Shown: piece by piece, positions 62,226-64,000 of the stretch | Layout of the letters: each line of letters starts with the position of its first letter | Position numbering within the stretch: position 1 is the stretch's first letter | Assembly: GCF_900187395.1 (NCBI RefSeq) | Contig: NZ_FYEZ01000004.1 | Span: 1 to 64,000, forward strand | From: Kytococcus aerolatus | Lineage (GTDB): Bacteria; Actinomycetota; Actinomycetes; Actinomycetales; Dermatophilaceae | DNA: 64,000 nucleotides | Direction of reading: 5' to 3' | Position numbers and translations under genes: made by a program | The notes under the pieces: generated by a model | Seen by the model: the letters and a program-made list of their open reading frames with translations, nothing else | What the model was told of the DNA's origin: nothing | Databases searched by the model: none

Positions 62226-63311
62226 TCACATTCCCTCGGGATGGTTGAAGGGCACCGGGCGTGGCGGGGCGGCGGTGTCCGCGTCGTCCCCGGGGTCCTG
62301 CCGGCGACGGCGCACCAGCGCTCCCAGTCGCCCCACCCCCTGACGGCGCTGCTCCTGCGCGTCCTCGCCGGCCCCGAGCACCTCGGTGCCCTCCTGGGCA
62401 GCGGCCCGGATGGCGGCCCGGGAGAGGGAGAGCCGGTCGGCGGTCTCCACCACGGCCCCCTCCGCCCGCGCCCGGTCGCGCTCGCCCACGGGGAGGTGGA
62501 GCGCGTCGAGCAGGGAGGGGACGATCACTCGGGCAGCCCGCTGGTAGCCCTGCGCCGAGGGGTGGAAGCGGTCGGTGTGGAACATCCGGTCGGGGTCGTC
62601 GAGGAAGGCGCGGGTGATGAGCGAACCCAGCGAGACGGTGCGTCCGCCGGCCTCCACGACGGCCACGGTCTGGGCGGCGGCGTAACCGCGGGAGCGCTGC
62701 TGCATGAGCCAGCGCAGGGGCTGGCCCAGGGAGGCGATCATCCCGAAGTCCGGGCAGGTGGCCACGACCACCTCGGCCCCGGCCCCCACCAGCCGGCGGA
62801 CGGCCTCGGAGAGGGCCGCCAGACAGGCGTCCCGGTCGGCGAACTGGGCGATGTCGTTGCCGCCGATGGAGAGCAGCACCAGGTCCGGCTGGGGGAAGTG
62901 CGCCAGGGCCCGGTCCACCTGCTCGGGGAGGCCCAGCGAGGTCACCGAGTTCACCGCGGTGGAGTGCAGGTGCACGGGCCGCCCGGAGACCTCCGCGATG
63001 CGGCGGGCACAGCGGGCGCCGATCGTCTGCCCGGGGCGCTGCGCGCCGATCCCGTTGGCCACCGAGTCACCCATCACCACGAGCTGCCAGGGGGCGGACT
63101 CCCCGGGGCCGTAGACCCCCTGGTCGTCCGGCGCGTTCCCGGGGCTGCCGTCGGAGAGCTGGCTGGCCTGCCACAGCTGGAGGCCCACGGTGCCGACCCC
63201 CAGCAGCCCGGCCCCGGCCACGGTCACGGCAGCCGGCTGTGCCGCTCCTGCCGCCACGCGGGACGCCACCCTCAGCCCCCGCCCGATGGCGTCCTGCGCC
63301 CAGTGGTTCAC
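62226..63311 (-). CDS. SGNH/GDSL-family hydrolase
   Basis: A 361-residue protein. An N-terminal hydrophobic helix (about 23-47) may anchor it in the membrane. The SGNH blocks are GDSVANGIG with nucleophile S83, the Gly of block II in SVTSLG, GGND and DRFHPSAQGY. It acts on an ester bond, perhaps in a lipid or a cell-wall acyl group. The ~80-residue basic C-terminal tail is low complexity. GTG 63311 overlaps the epimerase stop by 4 bp. Confidence 0.88.
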   Translation of the reverse strand: MNHWAQDAIGRGLRVASRVAAGAAQPAAVTVAGAGLLGVGTVGLQLWQASQLSDGSPGNAPDDQGVYGPGESAPWQLVVMGDSVANGIGAQRPGQTIGARCARRIAEVSGRPVHLHSTAVNSVTSLGLPEQVDRALAHFPQPDLVLLSIGGNDIAQFADRDACLAALSEAVRRLVGAGAEVVVATCPDFGMIASLGQPLRWLMQQRSRGYAAAQTVAVVEAGGRTVSLGSLITRAFLDDPDRMFHTDRFHPSAQGYQRAARVIVPSLLDALHLPVGERDRARAEGAVVETADRLSLSRAAIRAAAQEGTEVLGAGEDAQEQRRQGVGRLGALVRRRRQDPGDDADTAAPPRPVPFNHPEGM

Positions 63312-64000
63312 TGCGCCTCCCGCAGCCGCTCCAGTCCGTCGTCGAGGGAGACGGACGGCCGCCACTGCAGGGCGGTGTGCGTCTCCCGTTGGGTGAACCA
63401 GTGGGCGGTGGTGAGTTGTTCCACCAGGAAGTGCGTGAGCGGCGGCTCGGTGATGGGGCGGACGTTCTCCGCCGCGGCGACGGCCAGGTCGACGGCGTGC
63501 CCGGCCACCCCGGCCGGGGTCGGGCCGATGGTCAGCCGCGGCATCGGGGCGCCGTGCGCGGCGAGGATCCCGGCAATGAGCTCCCCGACGGGCCGGGGCT
63601 CGTCGTTGGTCACCACCAGGGCACGGCCGTGGGCGGAGTCGGCCGCTCGGGGGCGGGCGAGGGCGTCCAGCCCGGCCACCAGGGCGTCGCGGGCGTTGTC
63701 GACGTAGGTGGAGTCGACGAGCGCCGCGCCGTCGCCGACCCAGGGGAGCCGGCCGGCCCGGGCGCGTGCCACGAGGCGGCCGATGAGCTGGGTGTCGCCC
63801 GGTCCCCAGACCAGGTGCGGGCGCAGGGCGGTGACCGCGAACCCGGGGCCGTCGGCGGCCAGGGCGATGACCTCGGCGGCGGCCTTCGTGCGGGCGTAGC
63901 TCCCGCGCGCCCGCACCGGGTCGGCCGGCTCGGCGCCGACGCCCACCAGGGCACTGCCGGCGTGCGCCACCGAGGGGGAGCTGGTGTGCACGAAGCGCGT
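63308..64000 (-). CDS. NAD-dependent epimerase/dehydratase family protein, C-terminal part
   Basis: The reading frame continues off the window edge on the reverse strand, so the N-terminal NAD-binding G-x-x-G-x-x-G is not visible. The visible 231 residues begin T-R-F-V-H-T-S-S-P-S-V, then SYARTKAAAE with the catalytic Tyr-x3-Lys, LRPHLVWGPGD and VDSTYVDNARDAL, typical of extended short-chain dehydrogenases of the 3-beta-hydroxysteroid dehydrogenase/sugar epimerase group. Coupled to the SGNH hydrolase. Confidence 0.88.
   Translation of the reverse strand, partial: TRFVHTSSPSVAHAGSALVGVGAEPADPVRARGSYARTKAAAEVIALAADGPGFAVTALRPHLVWGPGDTQLIGRLVARARAGRLPWVGDGAALVDSTYVDNARDALVAGLDALARPRAADSAHGRALVVTNDEPRPVGELIAGILAAHGAPMPRLTIGPTPAGVAGHAVDLAVAAAENVRPITEPPLTHFLVEQLTTAHWFTQRETHTALQWRPSVSLDDGLERLREAQ

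Overview
This 64 kb window is chromosomal DNA from a very GC-rich actinobacterium. The gene families and their order (purL/purF/purM blocks, a DUF3073 gene beside purM, mfd-mazG-eno-FtsB-DUF501-Ppx, a Glu-Asp-Phe tRNA cluster) fit the Micrococcales, perhaps near Dermacoccaceae or Intrasporangiaceae. That placement is inferred from content and was not tested by search. Two signatures recur. Genes are packed with 1-4 bp stop/start overlaps (GTGA, ATGA, TGATG). Many first genes of transcription units have a TANNNT-like -10 box only 6-7 nt before the start codon and no Shine-Dalgarno, so they look leaderless.

Region by region. 1-160: the last codons of an IS3-type transposase and its terminal region. 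162-2470: purD-purC, closed by a perfect 17-bp terminator. 2549-4160: two reverse-strand genes (a small membrane protein and a secreted protein) bounded on the far side by a second, degenerate copy of the 3' end of purC, which suggests a small insertion or island remnant. 4173-6530: a membrane protein, a ribbon-helix-helix/Doc toxin-antitoxin pair with its operator, a lipoprotein, a striking 12-unit array with about 31.6-bp period (5756-6119), and another membrane protein. 6608-9929: purS-purQ-purL. 10093-16372: AlaA-type aminotransferase, a lipoprotein, a methyltransferase/dehydrogenase pair, a lone arginine deiminase and a sterol-carrier-like gene. 16463-19423: purF-purM-DUF3073. Together the pur genes cover most of IMP synthesis (GlnPRPP amidotransferase, GAR synthetase, FGAM synthase, AIR synthase, SAICAR synthase).

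19597-28526: CopC-like protein, YigZ, an ATP-grasp carboxylate-amine ligase, a phosphopantetheinyl transferase, nagB, lpdA, then a stand-alone ACT-domain protein coupled to a PhzE-type chorismate enzyme, and DedA. 28603-33045: tRNA-Phe, -Asp, -Glu, an acetyltransferase, a cupin, a DUF4352 protein, a two-component system and tRNA-Lys. 33154-38729: an interleaved double ABC exporter operon, then an NCS1 permease coupled to a cysteine hydrolase. 38768-42045: a Ski2-like helicase with a small partner.

42261-46737: the pstSCAB phosphate uptake operon, with a PHO-box-like direct repeat upstream, a seven-copy 27-bp minisatellite inside pstS and a large hairpin between pstS and pstC. 46823-49755: PspA and a TPM-domain membrane protein. 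49837-57636: mfd-mazG, eno, ftsB-like, DUF501, Ppx/GppA and a tRNA with a UAA anticodon but a short variable loop. 57775-64000: Bax-inhibitor-1 family protein, a surface 5'-nucleotidase, a small unknown, a thiolase, an SGNH hydrolase and an NAD-dependent epimerase cut by the window edge.

No defence system, prophage, CRISPR array or biosynthetic gene cluster was recognised. The least explained structures are the phased repeat array at 5756-6119, the purC 3'-end duplication, the UAA tRNA with a class I shape, and the ACT/PhzE pair.
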